Below are positions 1-8,524 of a stretch of DNA of 64,000 bases, one piece after another. The DNA is from CAXBGS01 sp963975425 (GTDB lineage: Bacteria; Planctomycetota; Planctomycetia; Pirellulales; Pirellulaceae). The notes beneath the pieces are model-generated. The model worked only from the letters and a program-made list of their open reading frames with translations, did no database searches and had not been told where the DNA came from. The first letter of the stretch is position 1. Each line of letters opens with the position of its first letter. The DNA lies in NCBI GenBank assembly GCA_963975425.1, contig CAXBGS010000013.1, positions 1-64,000 on the forward strand. The letters are read 5' to 3'. The position numbers were made by a program, and so were the translations under genes.

Positions 1-54
1 ACCACTGCTGACGGAACCACTGCTGACGGAACCACTGCTGACGGAACCACTGCT
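1..54. repeat. 15-bp tandem repeat, about 3.6 copies, cut by window edge
   Basis: The unit ACCACTGCTGACGGA occurs perfectly at 1-15, 16-30 and 31-45, with the first nine bases again at 46-54. The period is a multiple of three, so if coding it gives a 5-residue repeat (SVSSG on the minus strand or TTADG/PLLTE on the plus). The array may continue to the left of the window. Confidence 0.9.
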
Positions 55-225
55 GGCCGGCTTCACCGCCTTGGCCGACTTGGCACTGCTTGAATCTGCT
101 AGCACCAGGTTGCCAATTCCTTGTTGCGTCAAAACATCACCGGCATTGTCGGGATGTTTCGGGAGATTCCCTTCGCTTGATCGTGTACCGTTAGCCAAGA
201 ACGACTCCGTACGTTTTCGTAAAGG
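1..225 (-). CDS. Possible 5' part of an unrecognised gene running off the left edge
   Basis: The minus strand is open from a TAG at 226-228 to the window edge. It reads as a hydrophilic protein with a segment NLPKHPDNAGDVLTQQGIGN followed by an Ala/Lys/Ser stretch (SAKSAKAVKPASSG) and then SVSSG units encoded by the 15-bp repeat at the edge. No ATG is present; TTG at 196-198 is the only plausible start seen, without a clear ribosome binding site. The composition looks protein-like rather than random, but the family is unknown and the plus strand is also open across the repeat. It may equally be non-coding. Low confidence. Confidence 0.3.
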
Positions 226-460
226 CTAGAACGCCAGATGCATTCGCCCACAAGGATTGATTGAGGAGAGCCGCGCGTAAGCGATGAGGCCGGTCAAACC
301 GATGAGGCCAGACAAGACGCAACAGCCAAACAAACCAATGAGTCTGCTATTCTAACTAATCAAACGGATGAGATTTTGATCTGTACCCACATTTCGCGCT
401 TCGCGAGAGGGGGGACACCAGAGAAATCGATACGTACCTACCTACCTTCCTACCCCCATC
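226..460. other. Intergenic stretch before the first sulfatase
   Basis: No convincing gene. It has short imperfect direct repeats around 283-310 (GATGAGGCC and CAAACCGATGAGGCC-like words). Together with the doubtful frame at 1-225 it forms about 460 bases with no certain gene. Confidence 0.4.
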
Positions 461-1942
461 GTGAACACCATGCACTTTCCAACCAGGTTAAACCCGCACT
501 GCAGCGGGGTTCTTTTGATTCTCAGCTCTTTCGTCGTCATCGCGATGGGTGGGCAAGAAAACAGCTTCGCGGCGCGGCCGAACATCGTTTTGGTAATGGC
601 CGATGACATGGGCTGGGGGCAAACCGGTTACTACAACCACCCGGTGCTGAAGACACCGAATTTGGACGCGATGTCCGAGAACGGGCTGCGTTTCGATCGA
701 TTCTACGCCGGTGCGCCGGTATGTTCACCGACTCGCGCGAGCGTGCTGACGGGCCGAGCGAACGATCGAACCGGCGTGGTGCAACACGGTTATGCGCTGC
801 GTCGTCAAGAAACCACGATCGCCCAGATCTTGAGTGACGCCGGATACGTGACAGGCCACTTCGGCAAATGGCATTTGAACGGTCTACGTGGACCCGGCGT
901 CCCAATCTTGGAAAGCGACGATCATCATCCCGGACATTTCGGCTTTGACCACTGGCTCTCGGTCACCAATTTCTTTGACCGCGACCCGATCCTCAGTCGT
1001 CAGGGCGAATTCGTCGAGTTCGAGGGTGACTCATCGGAGATCGCCGTCGATGAAGCGATGAAATTCGTCAGCGATCAGGTCAGCGCAGACAAGCCGTTCT
1101 TTACGGTCATCTGGTACGGCACCCCACACAATCCATTCAAAGCAACCGCCGAGGACATGCAGCCGTTTACGGACTTGGATGAGGATTCGCGGAATCACTA
1201 TGGCGAACTGGTTGCGATGGATCGCAGCATCGGAACACTGCGGAGCCGGCTGCGCGAGCTGGGTGTCGCCGACAACACGCTGTTCTGGTTCTGCAGTGAC
1301 AACGGAGGCCTGGGAAATATCACGCCTGATACGGTCGGTGGATTGCGCGGCAACAAGGGCAGTGTCTTCGAAGGTGGCCTGCGAGTCCCTGGGATCATCG
1401 AGTGGCCGTCGCGAATTCAGCACGCTCGCATCGTCGACCACCCGGCATCGGTGCTGGATATCCTGCCAACGGTACTCGAAATCCTAAACATTGATTATCC
1501 GATCGCCGATCGTCCGCTCGACGGGATCAGCTTGGTTCCTGTCATCGAGGGAACCGCGACAGAACGACAGAAGCCGATTCCCTTCCGATACATGAATGCT
1601 CTCGCCATCGTCGACAACGATTACAAACTGTTGCGAAGTAAATCGTCAAGAGGTGAGTTCGAGCTCTATCATCTCTCGAATGATCCCACCGAGTCGACTG
1701 ACCTTTCAAAGGAAAAGCCCGGCATTGCCAGACGGCTGAAAAAACAACTCCTTGCCTGGAACGATTCGGTTGAGGCAAGTATCCAAGGCAAGGACTATCC
1801 GGAAGGTCGCGTCGATCCGTCCGAACCAGAATCAAAGTTCTGGATGGAAGTCAAAGAATATGAACCCTACTTCGATGAATGGAAAAATCGCTGGGAATAC
1901 GCATCGCGACTTGCGCCAAAACCCAAGCGAGCCAAGAAGTAG
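461..1942 (+). CDS. Secreted sulfatase (arylsulfatase family, S1)
   Basis: A formylglycine-dependent sulfatase, expected to hydrolyse sulfate esters on polysaccharides outside the cytoplasm. The 493-residue protein has a hydrophobic signal segment (about 17-38), the N-terminal metal-binding sequence NIVLVMADDMGWG, and the active-site signature CSPTR with Cys88 as the residue converted to formylglycine, followed by ASVLTGR. Further typical elements are GKWHLNG and the DNGG metal site (near 280). The C-terminal sulfatase domain is present and the length is normal. The frame opens with GTG at 461; an ATG three codons later (470) is an equally good start. Substrate cannot be read from sequence. 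The gene stands alone, convergent with the sua5-like gene. Confidence 0.93.
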   Translation: MNTMHFPTRLNPHCSGVLLILSSFVVIAMGGQENSFAARPNIVLVMADDMGWGQTGYYNHPVLKTPNLDAMSENGLRFDRFYAGAPVCSPTRASVLTGRANDRTGVVQHGYALRRQETTIAQILSDAGYVTGHFGKWHLNGLRGPGVPILESDDHHPGHFGFDHWLSVTNFFDRDPILSRQGEFVEFEGDSSEIAVDEAMKFVSDQVSADKPFFTVIWYGTPHNPFKATAEDMQPFTDLDEDSRNHYGELVAMDRSIGTLRSRLRELGVADNTLFWFCSDNGGLGNITPDTVGGLRGNKGSVFEGGLRVPGIIEWPSRIQHARIVDHPASVLDILPTVLEILNIDYPIADRPLDGISLVPVIEGTATERQKPIPFRYMNALAIVDNDYKLLRSKSSRGEFELYHLSNDPTESTDLSKEKPGIARRLKKQLLAWNDSVEASIQGKDYPEGRVDPSEPESKFWMEVKEYEPYFDEWKNRWEYASRLAPKPKRAKK

Positions 1943-2037
1943 GCCTCACGGCAGTTTGCGAGTTTATCACGGCGGATTCCGACGGGCTGCGTGCAAACCT
2001 GCTCCGTTGGCCACCACGCCGACGCGTAACATTCTGT

Positions 2038-2079
2038 TTCAGCGACAGAGCGGGGAACTTCAGCGACAGGGCGAAAAAT
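2038..2079. repeat. 21-bp imperfect tandem duplication between convergent genes
   Basis: Two copies (2038-2058 and 2059-2079) share the word TTCAGCGACAG and then diverge. They lie 96 bases after the sulfatase stop and just before the 3' end of the convergent sua5-like gene. Confidence 0.6.
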
Positions 2080-2097
2080 CTAGCGGCGATTCGGTGA

Positions 2098-3198
2098 TCA
2101 TGATGTCGACGCCGCGCGAGTCAAGCGATCCATGATCGCAGCCCCCAGGCCTGTCGGTTCACAGACGTCGCAGTGAATTTCGTCGAGTGATAACCCGTCA
2201 AAGCGACGCAGTGCCGAAAAAAGATGCTGGGCAACTTCGCGCAAGTCGCCTGTCTCGCTCAGCACGGCAACGGTCGCATACATCGATGCTTGCCGGTCGT
2301 CGATCGCACGAAAGGCGATGCGTCCGACACGCATCCCTGCTGGGCAGTCGTGGGCTTGATGCAACAGCACCAATCGCGTGTTCGGAGAATAGTGAAGTTT
2401 CATCATTCCGGGCGCAAGCTTTGCGGACTTTTCTTCCTTGTCGTCGGAACCAATCGAAAGCGAACACCCGATCGCTGCGAATTTACGGCGCAATTCCTCG
2501 GCGGTAATACCACCAGGCCTAAGCAGGACCGGTCCCTTGGCGCGGGCGGAAATGATCGTTGACTCGACGCCGAATTGGCAGGGTCCACCATCTAAGATCA
2601 GTTCGACCGAAGCACCACCGTCGGCGCCTGGCCGAAATCCATCGGCGACGTGCCGGGCCGTTGTCGCACTGACATAGTTGGACGGATTCGCACTCGGCGC
2701 GGCAACTGGGAACGGACACTTACTGAGCAGTGCACGCACAACCGGATGCGAAGGAATTCGCACCGCCACCGTCGACCGTCCGGCGGTCACGATGTCCGGT
2801 ATGTTCGGCCCTCGCGCACAAACAACGGTCAATGGCCCCGGCCAGAAACCAGCGACCACGGACATCTGTTCCGCGATCGAAGGATCGACGGGACTCGCAA
2901 TCGCATCAGCAAGGCGCTCGACACTGGCAACATGAACGATCAACGGGTTGGTGGCGGGACGGTTCTTAGCCTGAAAGATTTTGCGGACCGCGTCCGCGTC
3001 CCAGGCATTGGCAGCCAAACCATAAACCGTTTCTGTTGGGATCGCGACCAACTTTCCCTGTGCCAGCAATTCGGCTGCTTGTGCGATCGATGACTCACTG
3101 GCGGCGACGATACGTGGATCGGGATTCTCGGAACGTGCGGACACAACGGGATCAATACCCACGAATGAACAAGACGCGATCGTTTTCTGAATCCGCAA
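2098..3198 (-). CDS. L-threonylcarbamoyladenylate synthase (Sua5/YrdC family)
   Basis: Makes threonylcarbamoyl-AMP from threonine, bicarbonate and ATP, the first step of t6A formation at position 37 of ANN-decoding tRNAs; cytoplasmic. The YrdC domain (about residues 30-225) is clear: KLVAIPTETVYGLAANA, KNRPATNPL, the SANPSN segment and VLLRPGGIT. A C-terminal extension with MKLHYSPNTRLVLL matches the Sua5 domain, so this is the long Sua5 type rather than the short TsaC type. The ATG at 3198 makes the gene overlap the upstream NHL gene by 47 bases; a GTG at 3144 would remove the overlap and still keep the whole YrdC domain. Same direction as the NHL gene, so probably co-transcribed. Confidence 0.93.
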   Translation of the reverse strand: MRIQKTIASCSFVGIDPVVSARSENPDPRIVAASESSIAQAAELLAQGKLVAIPTETVYGLAANAWDADAVRKIFQAKNRPATNPLIVHVASVERLADAIASPVDPSIAEQMSVVAGFWPGPLTVVCARGPNIPDIVTAGRSTVAVRIPSHPVVRALLSKCPFPVAAPSANPSNYVSATTARHVADGFRPGADGGASVELILDGGPCQFGVESTIISARAKGPVLLRPGGITAEELRRKFAAIGCSLSIGSDDKEEKSAKLAPGMMKLHYSPNTRLVLLHQAHDCPAGMRVGRIAFRAIDDRQASMYATVAVLSETGDLREVAQHLFSALRRFDGLSLDEIHCDVCEPTGLGAAIMDRLTRAASTS

Positions 3199-4273
3199 TC
3201 AGCAAACCCAGTGTTGGATGATAAGCGATGCCGTGAGGACGCTTCATCGACAAGGTCGCCTTGGCCCTACTGCCGCCAAGAATGGTTTCCAGCGATCCGT
3301 TGGAAACATCGATGCGGCGAATCGAATGGTTTTCCGTATCGACAATGGCTAGCCCATTTACTTGGTCCAGCACGATTCCTTTCGGTCCGTTGAACATCGC
3401 ATCGGCCAACGGACCTCCGTCGCCACCGTCCCCTTTCTTACCCGAACCGGCGACATGGTGAATCGTATTGGTGCCACGATTGATTCGCCAAATACTATTG
3501 CCTTCACGCAGAGCGATCCAAATCGAATCATCATCGACCGCGAGTGATCTCGGCCCGAACAGTGGTGATGTTGATGCATCGGCGCCATCGGTCGGCAGCA
3601 AGCGTTTGCCAGTACCGCAAACCGTTTGCACCACTCCCGACTCAAGATCGATGCGGCGAATGCGATGATTCTTGGTATCGGCGACAAGCAAGCCGCCATC
3701 TTGATCAAGTACGATACTGTGCGGGTTGTCGAACTTGACTTGACTTCCCGACTGGCCGTCGCCTTGGAACCCAGATTGTCCGTTCCCGGCAAGCGTGGTG
3801 ACGACTCCCGTTTCTCCGTCGATACGCCGAATGACATGATTTCGCGTATCAGCGATAAACAGGTTGTTCTGTTCATCGGCGCGCACTTCGTGGGGCCAAT
3901 TGAACTCGGCCTCCGAGGCGGGGCCATCGTCGCCGGAATACCCAAGCTTTCCGTTTCCGGCGACCAAGGTTAGCCCCGCGTGGGATGAGGCGTCCTTGCC
4001 CGCAACCGTGTGAAAGACACGATGATCACCGACGGTGGTGATCCAAATGTCGTCACCTCGCACATCGATGCCGAAGGGATTTGTCGAACGAAATTGGGTC
4101 CCAGGTTCGTCAAATCGAATGAACTCACCAAAATTGGGGTCATCGCCAGCGGCATACGGTGCCATCAGAACGGGAAACGCCCCAAAGGCCAAGACGGTGC
4201 AGGCGACGAGCCACCGGCCGGCGAACATGCCCTGAAAAAAGTGCCTGGTTGTCCGTTCGTTTTTGTCAGACAC
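3152..4273 (-). CDS. Secreted NHL-repeat beta-propeller protein
   Basis: A 373-residue exported protein with an N-terminal hydrophobic segment (about 20-42) and then repeated NHL units. The repeats show the typical pattern of IADTRNHVIRRID, VADTKNHRIRRID and IVDTENHSIRRID, alternating with VTTLAGNG-like and GDGG-containing turns, which predicts a six-bladed propeller. Such proteins bind ligands or partners, and a few are lyases; no catalytic residues can be assigned here. A second start at Met16 gives a tighter signal peptide. The 3' end overlaps the sua5-like gene, which suggests one transcript. No functional link between the two is evident. Confidence 0.85.
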   Translation of the reverse strand: MSDKNERTTRHFFQGMFAGRWLVACTVLAFGAFPVLMAPYAAGDDPNFGEFIRFDEPGTQFRSTNPFGIDVRGDDIWITTVGDHRVFHTVAGKDASSHAGLTLVAGNGKLGYSGDDGPASEAEFNWPHEVRADEQNNLFIADTRNHVIRRIDGETGVVTTLAGNGQSGFQGDGQSGSQVKFDNPHSIVLDQDGGLLVADTKNHRIRRIDLESGVVQTVCGTGKRLLPTDGADASTSPLFGPRSLAVDDDSIWIALREGNSIWRINRGTNTIHHVAGSGKKGDGGDGGPLADAMFNGPKGIVLDQVNGLAIVDTENHSIRRIDVSNGSLETILGGSRAKATLSMKRPHGIAYHPTLGLLIADSENDRVLFIRGY

Positions 4274-4578
4274 TCGAATTTCCCGTTAGAATACTGCGTC
4301 ATTAATCTGGGTCACGCGGCATCCCCGCTACGGACCCTGCCGCCGGATCGAGCCTGCAAATTACCGCGTGAATCGGTAATGTAACTGAAAAAAAATACCG
4401 CACCAATCATTCCTAATTCAGGGGGGGCAGATGATCGGAACCATCTTTATTGCGGGCACGCCGCCGCCATTTTCGCGTTTCTGTTTGTCGGGCCCGTGTC
4501 GGAACCCTTGATTTCCGTTTGGCTCGCCCTTTTCGATTAACGCCCCGCCCACTCTCTCAAGCAGACGTTAGGCCTTCT
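4274..4578. other. Divergent intergenic region, 305 bases
   Basis: Lies between the NHL gene (leftward) and a small rightward frame. It holds a 7-bp inverted repeat ATTACCG/CGGTAAT (4360-4366 and 4374-4380, 7-base loop) followed by an A8 run near 4388-4395, and a G-rich run near 4421. No gene seen; promoters of both neighbours should be here. Confidence 0.45.
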
Positions 4579-4764
4579 ATGTCGCCAATGACACAAGACA
4601 ATCTCGCTCAGATTCCCCCTGTCGCCCCCGTGCAGCCGAGCATCCCTGACCGCAAGCAATCCGATCGATCGCTTGCCGACCTCATCGATTTCATCTGCCG
4701 TGACGCTCGTCAGAACACTTCGCACTACTTGATTCGCAGCAACACTTCACATGACGGGGAGTGA
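4579..4764 (+). CDS. Small hypothetical protein (61 aa)
   Basis: A short frame starting at ATG 4579 (another ATG at 4588). The product has a Pro/Gln-rich N-terminal part and a C-terminal amphipathic-looking stretch RSLADLIDFICRDARQNTSH. No signal peptide or known domain was recognised. The open frame extends upstream to 4450, but that part is Arg-rich and looks like non-coding readthrough. There is no strong ribosome binding site. It faces the aminotransferase gene tail to tail. Kept as a possible gene because the C-terminal part looks protein-like. Confidence 0.4.
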   Translation: MSPMTQDNLAQIPPVAPVQPSIPDRKQSDRSLADLIDFICRDARQNTSHYLIRSNTSHDGE

Positions 4765-4821
4765 CCGCCCGGCGGCGTGCGAGCAGATGTGATGAGTGCC
4801 ACGCCGAAACCAGCCTCTTAC

Positions 4822-4849
4822 TTTGCTGATCTATCTTTGCTGATCTATC
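4822..4849. repeat. Perfect 14-bp tandem duplication covering the aminotransferase stop
   Basis: TTTGCTGATCTATC occurs at 4822-4835 and again at 4836-4849. The stop codon of the leftward aminotransferase gene is at 4848-4850, so the duplication begins inside the stop and extends 26 bases beyond it. Confidence 0.95.
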
Positions 4850-5951
4850 ATTTGGCAAGTTCGACCAACATCTCGATCCCCGCTTGGATCGTGGCGTCGG
4901 GTGCCGCAAAGCTAAGGCGAAAGTGCGTGTCGCGATCGCTGAAAATATTGCCTGGAATGATCAACAAGCCACGCTTGATCGCGGTTTCGACAAATTCAGC
5001 CCCGCTGGCGATTGGCGCCTTTGCGAATAAGTAGAACGCACCGCCCGGCGTCGTAAATTCGTAGTGATCCTTGAGACCGTCAACGATCATGTCACGCTTG
5101 CGGCGATAGTCATCGATATGACCGTCCAAGTTGACTTCCAACGCGCGCAGTGCGCCCCACTGTGCCGGTTGAGGTGCACAGACAAACGAGTACTGCTGGA
5201 TCTTTAGCATGGTCGCGATAATTTCTTGCGGCCCATGCACGTATCCGACCCGCCAGCCGGTCATCGCGTGACTTTTGCTGAATCCGTCAATCACAATGGT
5301 TTGTTCATTGAAGTCGGCTGGAGTCGAAAACTGGCCGTCGTAGAAAAAGCGACTATAGATTTCGTCAGAGACTAGCGCGATATCGTGTTTTGCCGCCAAC
5401 AAGGCGACCGCTTCCAACTGCTCTCGCGTGGCCGTCACGCCGGTCGGATTTGCGGGACTGTTCAACAATATCATTTTCGTTTTCGGTGTGATCGCAGCCG
5501 CGATCTTATCCGGGTCCAAATGAAAATCAGGATACGAATCAACCGGCACCGGAACGCCACCGCATAATTTCAGCAGCGCGGGATACATCACGAAATAGGG
5601 ATCCAGAAAGATGACCTCGTCACCTGGATTGACCATCGCCATCATCGAGAGCATCAAACCACCGCTGGTCCCGCTGCTGATGAAAACATCTCGATCGGCG
5701 TGGCCGAATTGTTGATCGACACGATCTTTGATGGCCTGTCTTAGCGGGCCGATTCCCTGTGTGGGCGAGTAAGCGTTCTTGCCGTTTTGGATCGCTTCGA
5801 TTGCCGCAGCTTTGACTTCGGCAGGAACATCAAAATCGGGCTGACCGATCGAGAGGTTCACGGGGTCCTTCAGGTTAGCGGCGAGATCAAAGACTCGCCG
5901 TATCCCGCTGCTGTCGAATGTCGTGGTACGATCGGCGATCCAGGGGTGCAT
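4848..5951 (-). CDS. PLP-dependent class I/II aminotransferase
   Basis: A 367-residue fold-type I pyridoxal-phosphate enzyme of the aspartate aminotransferase superfamily, cytoplasmic. Visible hallmarks: SIGQPDFDVP near the N terminus, GTSGGLMLSM (cofactor phosphate contact), NSPANPTGV (cofactor ring Asn), SDEIYSRFFYDG (Asp/Tyr pair) and DGFSKSHAMTGWRVGY, which carries the Schiff-base lysine. The final Arg for substrate carboxylate is in HFRLSFA. Length is slightly short of the usual 380-400. The sequence does not distinguish aspartate, aromatic or other amino-acid specificity. Gene is single; its stop lies in a tandem duplication. Confidence 0.93.
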   Translation of the reverse strand: MHPWIADRTTTFDSSGIRRVFDLAANLKDPVNLSIGQPDFDVPAEVKAAAIEAIQNGKNAYSPTQGIGPLRQAIKDRVDQQFGHADRDVFISSGTSGGLMLSMMAMVNPGDEVIFLDPYFVMYPALLKLCGGVPVPVDSYPDFHLDPDKIAAAITPKTKMILLNSPANPTGVTATREQLEAVALLAAKHDIALVSDEIYSRFFYDGQFSTPADFNEQTIVIDGFSKSHAMTGWRVGYVHGPQEIIATMLKIQQYSFVCAPQPAQWGALRALEVNLDGHIDDYRRKRDMIVDGLKDHYEFTTPGGAFYLFAKAPIASGAEFVETAIKRGLLIIPGNIFSDRDTHFRLSFAAPDATIQAGIEMLVELAK

Positions 5952-5996
5952 AATGATAATTAATTCGGCGGCGAAAGTTTGTAATCGGAATCAAAG

Positions 5997-6584
5997 ATGG
6001 CACAGCTTGAACTGATCGAACCGGTTGTGCGCATTTGCGCCGTCATCTCACGTCACGAGTCGGCACGCGATGCAGCGGTCAGCCAACTTACCGCGTTTTG
6101 GGGCGAACCGCTACGCAGCTGCGAACATCCGTTCGCGGCTGGCGGGTTCTATGAGCCTTCGATGGGCGGCGACTTGGTCAAACGGTTGGTTGCGTTTGCG
6201 TCGTTGGCCGATCCGGGCGAATTAGCCGACTGGAAGATCCAGACCAATCAACTGGAAGCCGCTTGCGCGGCCGACGAATCATTCAAAGAATCCCGTCCGC
6301 TGAATCTTGATCCCGGATATATCTCGCAGGCCAAACTGGTCCTGGCGACGACGAAAGATCGCGATCACCGCTTGTACCTGCGTGACGGAATCTTCGCCGA
6401 GGTCACGCTGAATTACATGGGCAAAAAATGGATCCATCATCGCTGGTCTTACCCCGATTTTCGGACCGAGGCAGTCGCAGACTTTGCAACGGAATGCCGA
6501 AACTATTTGCGTGAGAACCTACATCGCACCGGCCAATTTCGGCACCGATCGCGATCAAGTGGTGCCGCGGCAAACGATCACTGA
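5997..6584 (+). CDS. DUF4416 family protein
   Basis: A 195-residue protein matching the DUF4416 family, which is of unknown function and found in planctomycetes, deltaproteobacteria and related groups. The match rests on FYEPSMGGDLVKR, the LNLDPGYISQAKLVLATTKD block (about 100-120) and the RLYLRDGIFAEVTLNY and WSYPDFRTE segments near the C terminus. No signal peptide. The last 7 bases overlap the 3' end of the convergent PQQ-like gene. It starts 45 bases from the divergently transcribed aminotransferase gene, so the promoters must be close together. Confidence 0.85.
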   Translation: MAQLELIEPVVRICAVISRHESARDAAVSQLTAFWGEPLRSCEHPFAAGGFYEPSMGGDLVKRLVAFASLADPGELADWKIQTNQLEAACAADESFKESRPLNLDPGYISQAKLVLATTKDRDHRLYLRDGIFAEVTLNYMGKKWIHHRWSYPDFRTEAVADFATECRNYLRENLHRTGQFRHRSRSSGAAANDH

Positions 6585-8320
6585 AACGGATCGCTGGTGC
6601 CAAACGGATCCGCCATGTCTCCACCGCCATCGGCCGGCGCAAAGGGATCGTCCCCGCCGGCTGGTGCAAAGGGATCGTCGCCCGCCGCGGGCGCAAAGGG
6701 ATCATCGCCTGCCGGTGCGAACGGGTCACCACCTGCCGGTGCAAACGGGTCACCGCCTGCGGGAGCCATCGAGTCGGGCGACGTGCTTCGGCCGGAACTC
6801 GGATCCTCATCGCCCGCCTCGTCATCACTCTTAGCGCCCGGGATCGGACGCATCAACATATTCAGCGTTGGCAGGTCCGCTCCCGCGGGACGGAGACACT
6901 GCATCGTCCCATTTTCGCTGAGCAAGTACAGACGATCGGTTTGCGAGTTAGTTAAAAAGTGCAGCGGCTGCATCTCGAAAAACGTTTGAATCGTCTCGCC
7001 CTCGTTGATGTCGATCACCGAGAAATGACCGCTCAGCAAGCGAACATAAAGCCGGTCGCCGAAGACACCGATCAATTCGTCAACGTTCGCGATCGAATCA
7101 GGCCACGTCATGAAACCATCTTCGGTCGATAATGCGAACAGATTGCCGTAGGTCGACCGCAGGAAAACTCGGTCGTCGTAAACGATGGGCGAGTTATAGA
7201 ACGGATCGGCGTACGGACGACTCCATAAGACTTTGCCCATGCGTGTTGCATGCACGCCGTAGACTTGCCCGTTTTCACTGCCGAAAAAGAATCGATCACC
7301 GTTGACGGCCGCGACCGAGGCACTGACGATGCCGTCGGTATCCAGTCGAAACAACACCGATGGCGTTCCCGAAAGTTCCATCACATAGAGGAATCCACGG
7401 TTGGTGCCCCAGGCGACACGGGTGCTCCCCGGTGCCTTTGAGGGCGGTGCCAGCGCCATGCCGTCAACCATTCGCGAAAACGGATACTCGGTCGGGTCCG
7501 CTAACGGATAGCCCTCGACGCCGTTCATGATCGTTGGCACCAACGCGTACTTTCCGGCGTTGATTGATCCGTACAGGGGAACATGATTGGTGTTGACCGA
7601 CTGCATTTGTTCGCCAGTCGTCACGTCTACTTTGACCAAATTGGCGCCGTTGATCAACGAAAGAAACTCGTCATCAATGCCCATCTTGGCGTAGGTTAGC
7701 GACGGATCGCCCACGCTCGATCGCCATACCGGCTGACCTGTTTCCGCGTTTCGGCAATCAATCATGCCGTCGTCGGACAACGTGTAAAGATAAATGCGGG
7801 GGACGGTGGTTGATCGTGATGTCGCGGTCACGCCACGCCGTTTCAACCGGCGAATTTCGTTGGTGGCCAACCGATTCGCTTCGGCCTCGGCAGCTTTACG
7901 ATCGCCCCTGTCGAGCTGATCGATCGAGATGCGCGAAAGGACACGCCCACTAACCTCTGTCACCGCATCAGCACCATCGGCTGGAGCATCACCCGTAACG
8001 ATTTCGATAAACACATGAGGATTCGATTCGTGAACAACGATTTGCTGGTCCACGATGGACTGTGCACCCGCGGGAACGTACAGGTGGCGGATCCAAGCTT
8101 GTTCCAGCCCTAGCTGCGCAGCGACATGAGGCGGCATGAACTCGTCAGCCTCGGCTCGTTGGCCGGTCGACATGATGCCCAGCACCAGAATCCCAACGGC
8201 CAAGATCGCCGAAACCGGGTGCTGCGAGACGCGAAAACGCGGATTTGAAACTGCCACGGATGAAAACCCGAAACGAGAGATAGGAAAAGACCGGTGCTGG
8301 GGCGTCCGAATCAATGGCAT
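6578..8320 (-). CDS. Secreted PQQ-like beta-propeller protein with DPFAPA-repeat tail
   Basis: A 580-residue exported protein. A hydrophobic segment (about 37-55, ILAVGILVLGIM) acts as signal or anchor. The middle (about 165-495) is a BamB/quinoprotein-like propeller with blades such as GQPVWRSSVGDPS, GKVLWSRPYADP and GFMTWPDS. The C-terminal 60 residues are low complexity: five DPFAPA units separated by Gly/Ala/Asp, then DPFG and DPFQ. No PQQ-binding residues can be confirmed, so a structural or binding role is more likely than dehydrogenase activity. The 3' end overlaps the DUF4416 gene by 7 bases. Confidence 0.85.
   Translation of the reverse strand: MPLIRTPQHRSFPISRFGFSSVAVSNPRFRVSQHPVSAILAVGILVLGIMSTGQRAEADEFMPPHVAAQLGLEQAWIRHLYVPAGAQSIVDQQIVVHESNPHVFIEIVTGDAPADGADAVTEVSGRVLSRISIDQLDRGDRKAAEAEANRLATNEIRRLKRRGVTATSRSTTVPRIYLYTLSDDGMIDCRNAETGQPVWRSSVGDPSLTYAKMGIDDEFLSLINGANLVKVDVTTGEQMQSVNTNHVPLYGSINAGKYALVPTIMNGVEGYPLADPTEYPFSRMVDGMALAPPSKAPGSTRVAWGTNRGFLYVMELSGTPSVLFRLDTDGIVSASVAAVNGDRFFFGSENGQVYGVHATRMGKVLWSRPYADPFYNSPIVYDDRVFLRSTYGNLFALSTEDGFMTWPDSIANVDELIGVFGDRLYVRLLSGHFSVIDINEGETIQTFFEMQPLHFLTNSQTDRLYLLSENGTMQCLRPAGADLPTLNMLMRPIPGAKSDDEAGDEDPSSGRSTSPDSMAPAGGDPFAPAGGDPFAPAGDDPFAPAAGDDPFAPAGGDDPFAPADGGGDMADPFGTSDPFQ
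6632..6757 (-). repeat. Coding tandem repeat, five DPFAPA units
   Basis: About 126 bases encode five consecutive 8-9 residue units built on (G/D)DPFAPA. Unit length varies between 24 and 27 bases by insertion of one codon, which fits slippage in whole codons. Confidence 0.85.
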
Positions 8321-8524
8321 CCGGGCCCATCCCCATCTTAATCAATCAAATCGCTCGCGACGAATCGGATGGCCACATTGACGCCGCCGCCCGAATCGAT
8401 GATCACGGTTGAGCAGCCTGTGCGGATATTTATCGCCAGTTTCGCTGCTCAATCGCTCCGCCGGTTCGATTCTTGGTCCGATTCCGAACGGCGGTGTATT
8501 CGGACATTTTTGGAAGGTTTACTG

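Noticed and set aside
8369..8524. N-terminal extension of the DJ-1/PfpI protein
   Set aside because: The extension is not family-like, and a ribosome binding site and canonical N terminus occur at 8525.
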